DNA of 64,000 nt from Phorcus lineatus (Eukaryota; Mollusca; Gastropoda; Trochida; Trochidae): the NCBI GenBank assembly GCA_921293015.1, contig OV121088.1, positions 33,145,645 through 33,209,644 of the forward strand. Direction: 5' to 3'. Below, one piece after another: positions 47,070 through 59,075 of this stretch (position 1 is the stretch's first letter; each line of letters starts with the position of its first letter). The translations under genes and the position numbers were made by a program. The notes under the pieces are model-generated. The model was not told the origin of the DNA. It saw only the letters and a list, made by a program, of their open reading frames with translations, and ran no database searches.

Positions 47070-47142
47070 ATCTCTTTGGCTGAATCGGTAGAGTGTAGGA
47101 CTCTCTCATACGGAGGTCCCAGGTTTGAATCCCGCTGGAGTT
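47070..47142 (+). repeat. tRNA-like sequence (SINE head or tRNA pseudogene)
   Basis: 73 nt with a good A box (TGGCTGAATCGG) and a B box (GGTTTGAATCC) at tRNA spacing. The D arm pairs at three of four positions, but acceptor, anticodon and T stems have several mismatches, so it is not a functional tRNA. The ORF 46999-47187 (-) over it is spurious. Confidence 0.65.
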
Positions 47143-47675
47143 AATCTCAAAATCACCTCTGTTACATAATGTTTGACTGATTGGCAAGTACCATTGTCCG
47201 GATTTCTGTTGTCAAACTGTGTTATTGTCACTGTACTGTACCAATCAGTTTTAAAGTCATTATTTTCAATAAAATGTTATGAATAGAGAATAAGTTCTAC
47301 AGATTTAAAACTTCTTATTGCAGGATTGCGACATTTCAAGTGATGCTTGATAATGGTGTAAGTAACTACACCAAAACGTTCTACTCATGCAACAAACAAG
47401 TTGAAAATCCATAGATCGACCTCTATCATCTCACCAACTTCTAAATGCCTTTCAAAGAAGTCAAAATTAAATACAGCTTCGTAAATGACAATTTTTAACA
47501 TTTACAATAATTGCAATATTTGGACTCTTTCTATGTACTTTATTCCTTTGGAATTTACTCACATTTCAAGAATAATAATAAGAATATTTAAAAAAGTAAT
47601 TTTGACAATATTTTTTACTCTAGATGATTAATAAATTATATTAAATAAAGAAAATAAAGTTTAGAACTGATGGGA

Positions 47676-48006
47676 ACAGTTGCACATAGATAAAGTGATC
47701 TCCAGGAAACAAAAATAAATGTAACCAATCGCATGACAATGTTTTTCAATCAAAAGCAACAGTTTGAAAACATATTCACCATGTTCAGTTAAGCTGTTGG
47801 AATGAATTTCTCTTCCTCAAATAAATAACAAGTGCTTACACAAAAATGGCCGCCCAGAGTTTTCGCTTACTCAATAATTTCTTCTACGGATGACCAGATA
47901 AATTATTGAGATAATTGACCCCTGAAGATAATACATTTGGCATAAACTAATGTTTATGAGGGAAAATATGAAGAAATAAAATTTTTTTAAAACCGCGGGA
48001 CTTTAA
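47676..48006 (+). repeat. Second dispersed repeat family, copy F
   Basis: Shares with 59759-60145 the order ATAAAGTGA, AAAAATAAATGT.ACCAAT, a CACAAAAATGG or CACTAAAATGG stretch and AATATGAAGAAATAAAATTT. It ends GCGGGACTTTAA (TTAA at 48003-48006), suggesting TTAA-bounded ends. The reverse complements of 45285-45486 and 63290-63503 align with its first half. Confidence 0.7.
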
Positions 48007-49362
48007 CTTTAGCAGCTTAAAAGTACAAGGACAATCAAAATTTGTGAATATGGGCATCAAAACTTGCAAAGGTAGGCAATATTCCTAAATGAGCTAAATA
48101 CTTCATTAATGAATCTTAAACAGGTAGGGTTGAAATTGTTTTGGAAATTGTCAATTTACAGAACTTCCATGATGTGAAAATCAAATGAAAAAAAATGTTT
48201 TTTTCTAAAGGCAGTTAATAATCAAAATGCAAATAAAAATTTCAAGCTATAGGTAAAAATTTGCAATTATCAGAAAATACATTCCAGATCAGCTTAAGAT
48301 ATTCTGTTGTTACAAATAAAAACAGATTTATCAAATTATCTCCACAACCTACAGATTAAAACTTGCACCCTAAATTCACTCATATTAAAAGGTGATGTTT
48401 CATTCAAGCAATAAAGTAAATCTTGATGCAACAAATTAGAAGACACAAAATCCCAAGACAGATAATTGTGATTTTGATTGACATTGTAATTTCATTCATT
48501 TGCTGACTGCTTGGCTTCTTGCCCCCTATTATTGAAACTCATTTAAACTTTTCAAATAAGAGTTCTTGAGACGATTGATATGGTAATTATATCTAGTCAT
48601 AGCCGAGTTGGAATTTATTGCAAATTCAAATTCAATAAAACTGTCAAATTACAATTCATTCCATGAAGACAGATGTCTCCGTAGGGAATAGCAGACTGAG
48701 ATTTCTTCCATTTTAATAGCCTGCGGATACTGCTATAGCTGCCATGTAAATGTAGCCAAAATATTTGATTAGTTTATCATCTTTTCTAACTGAATATCTC
48801 TTTTCTTTCAAATATTTCTTGATTAAATGATAGCAACTTGAGGAAAAAGGAGAGAAAAATTTGATATCACAAGCGGGGAGTTATTTTAGGAGTTGATCCT
48901 GTGAACTTGTTACTGCTTTTTTCAGTTTATTTAATTTCAAAATATTTCATATCAGAATCTATAGGCAGCCTGAGCACAGTTTGTGTTTTGTGTTACTTTG
49001 TTACCTTTACCTCACTCAAAAGTGGCAAGTTATACTTGAAAACATTAAGTCTCCCATCGCTTAGAATATTATATGAAAGAGAGCACAGCTCACATACCTC
49101 AACCCTTAGTTTGATCGCCTTTATGGAACATTAATCATTTGAAAAGCACGGTTTCTAAAAATCTTTGTAAATTTCATGATAGTAAGAGCAATATCAATAC
49201 CTACTTGTATCACATAAATAATGTACACATTTATGTCAGAAACAATCTCATTCTTTGCTAAGATAAAGTGAAAGGTTCCCAAATTGTTTTTAATAATCCA
49301 GGAAGTAAACTAAAGAACATGGGCCGTCTAATGAAATAATAGCTAATTCTATCATCATTCTA

Positions 49363-49403
<41 letters not shown>

Positions 49404-50139
49404 CCTTTTAACATTACCCAGCAGTTATCCCATAAGTGGTACATTTTCTGAACTCTTTGGCCATAATTTAAAAAGACATAAATATGATATGCTATCTCAT
49501 ATCTTGAGTCCTAATGCAGTAATTGACATAAAAGGATCACTAAAGTAGAGGCAAACAATGACAAATACGCAATGAGGTTTTATTTGACAGACTCCGATCA
49601 AGTGAACATATACATTACAACATTGTTTATGTACCTACGCATACTGTACATAATGAACATGTGGTGAATACATAATAAGATGGCAGTACCATGTTAGTGA
49701 TCATGTAATACACATCTACTGGATACACGCACGATGAATATACAATACACGGCAATGGTAACAGCCACGGTCAAAAGTTCATGTTTGTGTATAGAACAGT
49801 TGGGGGCAAGCAAGATATAAGAGAATGATTTAGTTCTGAAGGATTACTGTTTGGTTTAATAAGGTTCATTAAATGCTTATTTTAATTCAGTTAGAGGATG
49901 TAGTAGATATTGCATGAAAACCTTTCTTAAAGTGACATATTAGTATGTTTCATGAATATTCATGAGGCTTTAGTAACAGCCAAAATACGTGACACGTGTA
50001 AAGTTGATATCGCCTTCCAACACTTGCATCTTTATCTCTAAATTCCAAAATTCCAATATTTATATATGATATTGAAGGAGCGTAAATGTTAAAAATGTTT
50101 AATTCTGTGTTCAGTTAACTTGAACATTGGTCACTTAAC
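48007..50139. other. Noncoding, AT-rich
   Basis: Includes a (TA)n microsatellite at 49367-49402. The 77-codon ORF at 48901-49134 begins GTG and has no recognisable domain. No gene is supported. Confidence 0.6.
49367..49402. repeat. (TA)n microsatellite
   Basis: About 35 bases of alternating TA. Confidence 0.95.
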
Positions 50140-50345
50140 CTACTTGACACTATCAACCTACGTTTGTCTTTTATCTGCTTTTGATAAGTTTCCAAAATTA
50201 CGTTTGAGTCATTGGCGTGTGCCAATGTCCGTTTTTCACTCATAAATTCCAACTTTGTCCCCATAGTGAACTGATAAGCATTGGGATTATGATTTTCTGA
50301 AAGAACCACTACTTCTCGACAAAATCATACCAGTTATAGTTTAAA
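50140..50345 (+). mobile_element. TTAA MITE, copy E (fragment)
   Basis: Resembles the middle of copy A: GACACTATCAACCTA, then TTTCCAAAATTACGTTTGA, GGCGTGTGCCAATGTCCG and TTTTTCACTCATAA in the same order. The ends are not recognisable. Confidence 0.55.
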
Positions 50346-50499
50346 AATCTGACCCAAAAACACAGTCTGTGCCCCTTTAGAACCTACTACAATTATGCAC
50401 ATATGAATTGTTTAATGTTTGGAAAATTGATGTATAGAGGGTAAAAAAGAATGTTTCTAACAAAAAGTGATATTTTCACTAATGCACTTTCAATGAATA

Positions 50500-50775
50500 T
50501 GACACAGGTTACATCTTACCTTATGGTTGATATAGTTCATGTCTTGAAGCTATTGTTACATAGATATTTTATAAGATGGTTAACAAAACAGTTTCTTGAA
50601 GAAAAGCAATGTTTGACCTATTGACCGTTTAATGTATATGACACAGGTTACACACACCTTACGTATGGTTGCTTCATATGTAATTCGTATCTTGAGCGTA
50701 TTGTTAGTAATTTATATATTTTATTCTGTTAGATGGTTAACAAAATGTTTTTTTTGGAAAAAAGCATATTTGCAG
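50500..50775 (+). repeat. Tandem duplication, about 135-bp unit
   Basis: Two units share ATATGACACAGGTTACA, CTTA.GTATGGTTG, GATGGTTAACAAAA and GAAAAAAGCA-type sequence. The ORF 50632-50883 (83 residues, Leu/Ile-rich) falls in the second unit and I do not call it a gene. Confidence 0.75.
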
Positions 50776-50929
50776 ATGATAAGGTCATATTTCACCTTAT
50801 GGGGAATACATATATCATTGATACAAAAAATATATTGTAAAATGTACTTTGCGTTCAAGTTTGTTTTAACACACCTATACTAAGCTTTTAAATTTGATTT
50901 GACAGTTTGTTTTTACACTTTTATGTATC

Positions 50930-51245
50930 TACAGCTTCAAAGCATTCACAAAGTTAAGATGGCTTTCAATTACAAATAGTCGTAACACCTACATTAATCA
51001 AATCAAATATTTTTCCTCAATTTCTAGATCAACCAAAATTTATTTTAACACACCTACATCCTAAAATAACAATGTTTAGATAATGTCTTTCCATGACAAG
51101 TAGATGTAACACCTACTGTTGTTGAATTTAACTCTGTTCATCAATTTCATGATTCATCTGAATTTGTTTAAACACAACACCACCAAAATTTCATGATGTT
51201 TAAATAATGTCTCTTCATGACAAGTAGATGTAACACCAATGCTAA
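50930..51245 (+). repeat. Tandem repeat, about 123-bp unit, three copies
   Basis: Unit ends are marked by GACAAGTAGATGTAACACC (or TACAAATAGTCGTAACACC) at about 50981, 51106 and 51229. The preceding motifs are AATGTTTAGATAATGTCT and TTTAACACA. Confidence 0.8.
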
Positions 51246-51963
51246 TCTCTCAGGATTAAGCGTATTCAAATCTAAAGCCTATACAGTTACACACTCAAAA
51301 ACTTCTCTAAATGTTTTATTCTAGATACAACTAATGCCAGACTGCAAATAGAATGGAGTGTACAGTAAATACTAAGAACAGGTATGCACACACTCGCATA
51401 TCACCTGGCGGAAATCGTGCAGCGTAGTTGCATAGTTGTCTAATCAGCAATCATCTACTGTATTGTATTACACTGCTAGGACCTAAGTCAATGGTATAGG
51501 TATAATATATACTTACTATAAGGTTAACATGAATTTGCTAAATAGTATGTTATGGTCTAATAGGTTAATATGATGACAACAGATAGTGAAGATTGAGAAA
51601 GGAGTAATATGAATTTGTAATATGTATCTGTAGGTAAAATATGATTTTAATTGGCTTATATTAAAAGGGTAGTATGAATTTGTTGTCAAGTTGGGCCATT
51701 GACATATTGTGAAATTTTTTCAAAGATTCAAACCTCGGTCAAGGGCATGATGAATTCAGTGTTCAAGATTTAGGGTAGGCAGTTTTCGAAAATTATTTTT
51801 ATATCTTACCATCAAAAAGGGTTTATGGTTTGGAAAATTATCAAGCCCTCCTAAAATTTTCACTTTGTTGACACTTAATATATCTAAAAACACTCAAGCC
51901 AGGCAGACTTGCAGACCTCTTTTCCAACAGGCCGATTCTGAAATTAACCAGCAATTGGCTTGC

Positions 51964-52116
51964 TAGTCCTGCTTCATGATTGTGTATATAAAGGAGCTTT
52001 TAATACAGTCTAGGTCCACATTCAGCAAGTCTAGAAATAAAGAGCCCAATTAAACAAATATTATGGATGAAGAAATATTTAATTATCAAAATTTTCATAG
52101 ACTAAATTTGCGTCTA
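51964..52116 (+). repeat. AGTCTAGGTC dispersed repeat, copy 3
   Basis: TAGTCCTGCTTCATGATTGT opens the copy. It retains TACAGTCTAGGTCCACATTC and ATTATGGATGAAG and ends TAGACTAAATTTGCGTCTA. Same orientation as the other two. Confidence 0.8.
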
Positions 52117-52368
52117 TTGGCTGTCTATTTAAACACAAGGCAAGGGTGAATTTAAGTTTGAAATATTATGATTTAGTGTCTGTTGTTTAGGCTCTTTCTT
52201 CGTCTAAACATCCTCTTTGGCGCAGTCTCAGGTACATGAATTTGAAATTATAAAAGAAACCTTTTTTTTTTCACCTTATAGGCTGAGAATAATAAAGTGT
52301 CTGCCAAGAGCTGGATTTCATGCCACATATTTCAATACATGTAACTGAGGTCTGTTGAGAGTTCTTAA

Positions 52369-52822
52369 AGAGCCCCTCCGTGAGTTGTTGGAGTCATACA
52401 TGCCAAACTTATTCAGTGGTGTCATTTGATCGTGAAGTATCGGCTGTTATCACAGAGAAACATTTTAAAGCTAATTGCTTTTTTACAGTGACAATATGAA
52501 GGTAGACAGTCGCAATTATGATCGAAAACCCGACAGTGGCGCGTGTCAAATAGTCAAACGTAATTTTGGATACTTTACTAAAACAGCCAGGAGGGCAGTT
52601 AGGAGTTGATAGTGTTTGTTAGGTTATATAACAAGTTTCCATGTATATTGGATGGGTGGTCACTGACTCTCAGCAATTATTGGGCTGCTTTTAGATTTTC
52701 ATGGAAAATCAGTATTTGTCTCAAAGAGATAAAAAGTTAAGATTTTTAAGTTTATATCACCACATATAACATTTAGGTTCTTATCAAAGCCAATAATGTT
52801 ATGAAATTCAAGGCGTGGCTCT
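52369..52822 (-). mobile_element. TTAA MITE, copy C (near full length)
   Basis: 454 bp, inverted relative to copy A. It is flanked by TTAA at 52365-52368 and 52823-52826. The ends are AGAGCCCCTCCGTGA and a slightly altered partner (GGCGTGGCTCT). It shares AGGAGGGCAGTTAGGAGTTG with copy B. Retention of both TTAA sites and near-equal length show the family boundaries are as called. Confidence 0.85.
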
Positions 52823-53047
52823 TTAATGTCCAGTACACGCAGAAGGTAACTTCAGTACAGATTTTCCTGTTGAAAAATGGAGAGCATTGGAACCATCAGA
52901 CTGTAATGGCATGAGGATGATAATACAGTGAAATCTTCACTTGTAAAACCCAAAGCAAAGGATACAGTAAAATCGTCACTGTCCAATTATATAATGAATT
53001 CTATTCTTTCACAGCCTTGACATGGTCACATTAAGAAATGGATAGAG

Positions 53048-53192
53048 GATACTAAACAACCTTCCTTCTAACACTATTTTTATTAAACGAGTTAATGATT
53101 CAGTATAAAACGAGCGAAAGCGAGTTTGATACCAAATCATTAACGAGTTTAATAAAAATAGAAATAAATTGAAGGAAGTTTAGTATTCTGTT
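53048..53192. mobile_element. Foldback element (hairpin)
   Basis: The left arm (ATACTAAACAACCTTCCTTC through CTATTTTTATTAAACGAGTT and AATGATT) and right arm (AATCATTAACGAGTTTAATA through GAAGGAAGTTTAGTAT) are imperfect reverse complements around an ACGAGCGAAAGCGAG core. Confidence 0.75.
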
Positions 53193-53194
53193 TA

Positions 53195-53402
53195 TTACTT
53201 GACCTCACTAATCAAGGATGATTGCCGAAAGTGTACGAAACGAAACATTTTTGGGACATGGCCGCCATTGTGACAGTGGTGCCAACATTGTGACGTCACA
53301 TCCACACAATCTTATGACGTCTTACCATCAGCGTTATTACACTAGTGTAATATCGCCGTATAAATATTACACTGCAGTATCTTACACGGGCGAGTAATAA
53401 TA
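53195..53402. repeat. Possible short inverted-repeat element
   Basis: Starts TTATTACTTGACC and ends GGGCGAGTAATAA, giving imperfect terminal inverted repeats. Inside are GTGACGTCAC and ATTACACTAGTGTAAT palindromes. It lies directly against the foldback element and could be part of the same composite. Confidence 0.45.
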
Positions 53403-53404
53403 CA

Positions 53405-53570
53405 ATATCATAAACTTTTTCGGGACAAATCCCTTGCAAGATTCAAACCCACACCGCCAAAGTCAGGCAACACTGCCAACATTGACTGTATCACCAGCTA
53501 ACCAACTCTCATCTAGCCTAAAACATAACTCTGAGGGTGTGGGTTCAAATCCCGCAAGGGTCCTAACCTG
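53405..53570. repeat. Inverted pair of tRNA-like SINE pieces
   Basis: 53423-53455 (GGACAAATCCCTTGCAAGAT, CAAACCCACACC) is the reverse complement of 53536-53563 (GGGTGTGGGTTCAAATCCCG, CAAGGGTCC), so a B-box-like word occurs on both strands. On the minus strand an A-box-like TGGTTAGCTGGTG lies upstream. This could be two SINE heads inserted head to head, or a foldback. Confidence 0.6.
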
Positions 53571-53739
53571 AAAAAGGTATAAGAATGTGTACTTTTGCAG
53601 ATAGAATGATTCTTAACATAACAATGTTACATTATCTAAATGGCTTGTATCTAATTTCACAACCTTGTCTGGGATTTGGTTAAATTTCACTGTTACTGAT
53701 TCACTCATCATTTGCAGAACCACAGGTGAAATCATCATT

Positions 53740-53950
53740 GATTCAATCCTATTCATCAAAGGCTTCGAGAAATGACCTTGCTCATGTGACCTATGACCTC
53801 TGATTACCTTTGACTGTTGCTGACCATCCGCCCCTCTGAGTGGTCAATTCAAGTGAATCAATTGGTCAGTCATGGTCATTGGAGCCATGTAGAGAAGAGG
53901 TCGTGACCTTACATTTACTGTTATACTGCTGAGCTAGACTGTCAGCTAGT
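53740..53950. promoter_or_regulatory. Possible regulatory element with nuclear-receptor sites
   Basis: A patch of higher complexity holds TGACCT half-sites at 53773-53778, 53787-53792 and 53794-53799. The last two form a perfect DR1 (one-base spacer), bound by RXR/HNF4/COUP-type receptors. GGTCAGTCATGGTCATTGG follows. No gene partner is known. Confidence 0.3.
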
Positions 53951-56900
53951 CTCTGAAAACTTTTAATTTTTAAAAATCATAAATAATGATTTATATTACA
54001 AATATATCAAAAATGAGGCTTTGAAATCTAAAAAGTGACATCTGGTGAACATTGATCTAGACAAGACTTTAGTGTATATTTCATTAACAAATAATTTGAA
54101 AACAATGTTATGGTTATCAAATATTGAAAACAAAACATGAATATCTTGGAATTTACTTGTGGTATTTAAATTGTTTGTATTTTATGTTGGTTGACAAGAC
54201 ATTAAAAATCAAAAAAGTTTTCATATTTCATATTTCAATCATAACAATATTTTCAGAAATTCAATGATTTATATTTTCCATCATAATTATTCATGAGAAG
54301 AAATAACCTTAGACACAAAGGAGTAAACAATGATAATAATAACAATTGAATTTGGGGAATCTTGAGATAGGTGTATATTTCATTGATGATAAATTTGTAC
54401 ATGTTAACATATCACATTGGAAACATGTGTTAGTGGGAATTTGCTTCGTAAAATATATAACCTATTTTTCAGGATGCTGCTGTATGTTGGTTCAGAAGAA
54501 ATAACAACTTAAATATTTAAATGATTGTTTTTGCCTTAATGAATTTTGATAAAAATGCTGAAGTCATGAACTTTTGAACATGTATATTAACCAATCAATC
54601 TATCAAAGTTTTGGTACTATAAGATTAGCGGAATTGTACAACCAAATTTTACTTTAAGATGAAATTCAAAGGCCTGTAGCCAGTGTTATGAAATAAGCAA
54701 GAAAACTAACAAAACCAAAAGTCAATGTTTTTGCAAATTTAGAAGACAAATTTATGAGAAAATCCTCAAACAGTAACCGTCCCAAGGCAAAAGTTAACAT
54801 GGTAATGGCTGACAGAGGGGCCTTATTTCAACCTGTTATAATAAAGATTATAATAATAATAATAAGGATACTAATAATGCGCTTGATTCCAAACCATATG
54901 TGGGACAAGTTCAAAGCACTACACAAATTGTAAATGTTGATTCACGCTACTAACTGGCTTCAGTTTAAGCTTTGAGTATCATTTAGATTTTATTTGATAA
55001 TTAGCATAAATAAAAACACAGAGTATTGTATCACACTACTCTCCTCTGTATATATATTAATTCAGATTGAATATTATTGCACCGCCATCTGCCACGTAAA
55101 TGAAATCATTAACGAAAATAACCAGACTTCGTATTATCTATTATCAACTTACATATCATGAATCTCTTTTTATATGAAATATAAGTTAATTGAGTAAATT
55201 ATCAGATGAAAATTCTACATGTTCTTTTTCTGTCATGATAATTTGTCAATGCTACAAAATGTTCAATGCAGAGTTTATGATTAGTAAATGAAATTCAATA
55301 CAGGAAACATATATGTCATCAAGTACAGTATCGAATAATATCTATCATTTCAATCATTTGCTTTGTCATGAGAAATTGAATTTTTAACAATAATGCAATG
55401 TAAACCTTTATCAAAAGTTTCCTGGTTTCTGGTCTGGTTTATTTTATGATTAATAAAATGATTAAAATCAGCAACGTCATGTGCTTGAAACTGAGGTCAT
55501 CAAGTGCAGTATTGGAAACTATATTTAAATATTTCATTTTCGATGTCGGTTGACATTTCATTTTAACTTCAATAAATCAAAAATAAAATTTTCCTGGTCC
55601 TAATTTTTTGGGACATGAAAATAGTTCAATAATTATGTGGCTACATTACGATATTAGGATTTAAAGTCAGCAAGTACAGAAATGGAAATCATCAAACCAA
55701 TCAAATAAATTTTTTCTATCTTGCTCAATATTGCAAGATATAAATTTGAACATTGAATTTGAAAATCAATTCATTTGCACTTGGTTCTGCGTGTAACTAA
55801 GTTACTGGGTGGTAATGTACAGCAATGATGGTTGTAGCTTGTCAATGAATGGGTCAACTTTTCAAGGTTTTGGAGTTCGAGTTTGAAAGGTTGATATAAA
55901 TTGTAAGATTCTGGATGAATATTTAAGCTGTAAATTGGATATCAACCCACAGGGAACTATTGTGATAGCATTAATCTATTGTACCTAACTAATCCAAAAG
56001 CACTAGTCTATTGCGACCTACTATTGTGATAGCTATTGCATTAACTCATCAATAAATGAAAAAAAACATTTCAAGAGTAAATTGTGTTTTAGTGTCTTTA
56101 AGATTTCAAAGTCGCACCCGACTGTCCCAAGCATGGGGCAAAAGAAGGAGAACTCTTGCATTTTCCTGTTGAATAATTGAGCTATAAGTGATCCGTCACA
56201 GCAATATTTAAAGTCTAAAAGCTGCAGTTGTTACTTAATAGTGAATTAAACTTATAGATTCTTATAAACATACAATTAACTTAACTATCAAAACTATTGA
56301 TAGTGAGCTGTGCTATCGATGCTATCAACAGTTTTTTTAAATTACTATCCATAAAGTACGATCGACACAGCAACAGTGCGATTAGTCGATAGTTCGATCC
56401 ATAGTTATGTCCCTTATAACTACATATCTATTCAAATTTCAATTATAAAATTTAAAAAATGCAAAATATTACCTTTGTTTGTTTACAAATAATAAAATAC
56501 TTTTATGTCTGGTAAAGGTATTTATTTAAGATAGAGATAGCATTACTATGAATTTTTCATGAAGAATGTTTTTAACATTAGTCTGAAACCCAAGCTTGAA
56601 TATAATATCATAAAAACACATAGAGGAATGTAAACTCATTAAAAATTCATATTGATAAGTGCCTAAAAACAAAAGCTTTAGAAAGATATGCCATTCTAAG
56701 AAAGGTTTTCTTTATCAAAGGTTTAATCATTCTTCAATAAAATTGACTTTTACACACCTTTTGAGGTAACTGATATTCAACGGAGCATACTAACCAGCTA
56801 TTACACCTAATCATGCAATAATAAAATGATGGCAGATTCGAGATTGGGATTGGACTGTTCCCCCCCTCCCCTCCTTTTGGATTTAAAAAAAAAGATCATC

Positions 56901-57480
56901 CCTAAAAAAGAAAATATAGGCATAAACAGCCCCAACTCCAATATCCTGAATCCTCTGCATCTTATTTGTTAAAACAAATTTGTAATGATTACAGTTTTTA
57001 CAATTTATTTTATCTATGTTCATAGCAGTGAGCCTTTAATAGATTTCAATATTTCATTACTGTAAAAGGATCAGCTGGTACTGAGGGCAGTATTGAATAA
57101 TTCGAAACCTCTGAAATGACATTATAGGATGAAATTGATTTATTGATAACAACATAAAAAATATCATGTCTGCTTCATAGTGGTTACCTTTTGATCTACA
57201 TGACATTATCATTGTCTGCTAAAATCAAATTTTGCTAAAATTGTATTGTCATATTTTAATGCAACGTTGCATTATTCATACAGCTGTACATTTTGATACC
57301 ACAACTAATCTGATACTTAAACTAAAACTGAAAATGCAACGTTGCATAAATTCTTAAAGCTTTACAATTTGAAACTGAATCTGAAAAACCAGCATGGTTT
57401 CAACTTAAAAAGTTTACTTCCCTGAAGGAAATTTGACATTTCTTGTTCATTTGAGTCACATCAGACAACTACAAGAGTTC
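53951..57480. other. Noncoding, AT-rich
   Basis: No coding signal. An interrupted stretch at 56280-56400 has paired CTATCGATGCTATC / GATAGTTCGATC words, and a duplicated palindrome lies at 57260-57360. A C-tract sits at 56860-56866. Confidence 0.6.
57259..57415 (+). repeat. Duplicated segment with ATGCAACGTTGCAT palindrome
   Basis: The 14-bp palindrome occurs near 57260 and 57332. Each is followed by similar sequence (ACAGCTGTACATTTTGATAC against AAAGCTTTACAATTTGAAAC, then CTAATCTGATACT against CTGAATCTGAAAA). This is a diverged tandem duplication of about 72 bp. Confidence 0.75.
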
Positions 57481-57484
57481 ATAG

Positions 57485-58835
57485 TAAATGTGAAATCTGC
57501 AATCTGCAGATTTATAGCCTATTTCCGATTTTCAAATAAAAAATGTTTGAAAAGACAGTTTAGATAATAAAGGAATTGCTTTTATTGTCTTTGGTTTCAT
57601 TATTCAATGTGCAAAAGTCACAGTGAGATAGATGCACAGTTATCAACAGCTTTGATTCCTATTTTAGGTTTCATGTTTCAATTAGTAATATTTTATAAGT
57701 AAGAAAATGTTTTTCATATTTAAAAGTTGCATTACTCTAGATATTCTTGAATTCTATATTGTACAGAAAATCTTAAATTCAGCGCGACTAATTCCTATTT
57801 CATATTTCTAATTTAGAAACAGTTTGACACATTAGGACTTCTAAATAAATTCTGAAGAAAATTGCTTCTGTTTTCTAAGGTTTTATTACTATTATTGATG
57901 AGAATCTCAGTACACAAATATGCAAGTCAGCACTTTTCATTTCTATTTCAGATTTCAGATTTCAGATTTCCATAAAGTTTGACACAAGTATCCCTTTGAG
58001 TGAATGTGAGTAGTGCTTTCATTGCATTGAATATTGGTTTCATTACTCTGATAGTTTAAAGACTCAGAGAGGTGTAGAAGATAAATGTGCAAGTCAGCAG
58101 GTTACATTAATATTTCAAATTTCCAGATAGTTTGACAAAAATGCCCTTTAGGTAAATAAGGGTACAGTTTTCTTAAGCTTCATTAATCATATTGACCGAG
58201 GTCTCAGCGACTTACACAGTTAATCTGCCTTTCAGTTTTTTCATTCATACTTCAGATTTCAGGTCAGTTTGTCACATATCCATTTTAATTACTATAAAAG
58301 AACCACCTTAAATTTCTGCAATACTCAGTCTCTGTAATGCACATTGTATATCTGTAAAGTCTGTAATTTGTATTTCAGATCTCAGATTTCAAACTAATTT
58401 GACATTTGTTCTTTTTATATGAAAAAAACTCAGCACTCAATCATTGTCAAAGGTTTCAATACTCTTATTGATCAAAATTTAAGTGAGTTGTTAAATAAAA
58501 TCAAAGTCAGCAGGTTTCATTCTTTTATCATATTCTATATTTCCAAATGTAACTTTACACCAAAATTTCCTCTTTTAGTACATTAGAAAGACTTTTGTAG
58601 TCTTAGAAAACATTTCTTTATTGACCAGATCCAGTTTCAGTGAGCAACACAGTGAAATTGCAAGTCAGCAGGTTTCACTTCTTTTTCATATTTTATATTT
58701 CCTGATAGTTTATACTCCAACTTCGTCATTAACTATATAAGAATGGTTTTCATAGTCTTAGAATTCAGTTCTCTAGTACCAAGATACAGTCTCAGTGAGG
58801 TGCACAGTAAATCTGCAATTCAACAGGTTTCCAGC
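57485..58835 (+). repeat. Degenerate satellite-like array, about 155-bp unit
   Basis: About nine units share GCAAGTCAGCAGGTTTCA or AATCTGCA, CATATT.CAGATTTCAGA, AGTTTGACAC and a CTCAGTGAG..GCACAGT box. Clear spacings include 167 bp (57922 to 58089) and 158 bp (58504 to 58662). Divergence is high, so it is old. Confidence 0.75.
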
Positions 58836-59075
58836 TACTGACCTCAGCATGTACATGAATAACTCATGATTTACAGTCGTCCTACACGACATAACACATT
58901 TATTATCACATTCATTACCCAAGTTTTGTTAATTGACATTGGGCACTGGTCAAGGTCTGGTCCAGTTGGGCTGTTAATTGCCACTAGCTGCTGTCAGCTA
59001 GATTTACGAAGGTGATTTAATCTTACTGCAGATCATCCTGATAACCAAATATGCAAGGTCAGCATTTCTCAAACG
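58836..59075. promoter_or_regulatory. Possible conserved noncoding element
   Basis: A patch of balanced composition holding CAGCTGCTG-like E-box words (AGCTGCTGTCAGCTAG), homeodomain words (TTAATTGCC, GTTAATTGAC) and CAAGGTCAGCA. It is a candidate enhancer by texture only. Confidence 0.2.

Noticed and set aside
47070..47142. Functional tRNA gene
   Set aside because: A and B boxes are good, but the acceptor, anticodon and T stems have too many mismatches.
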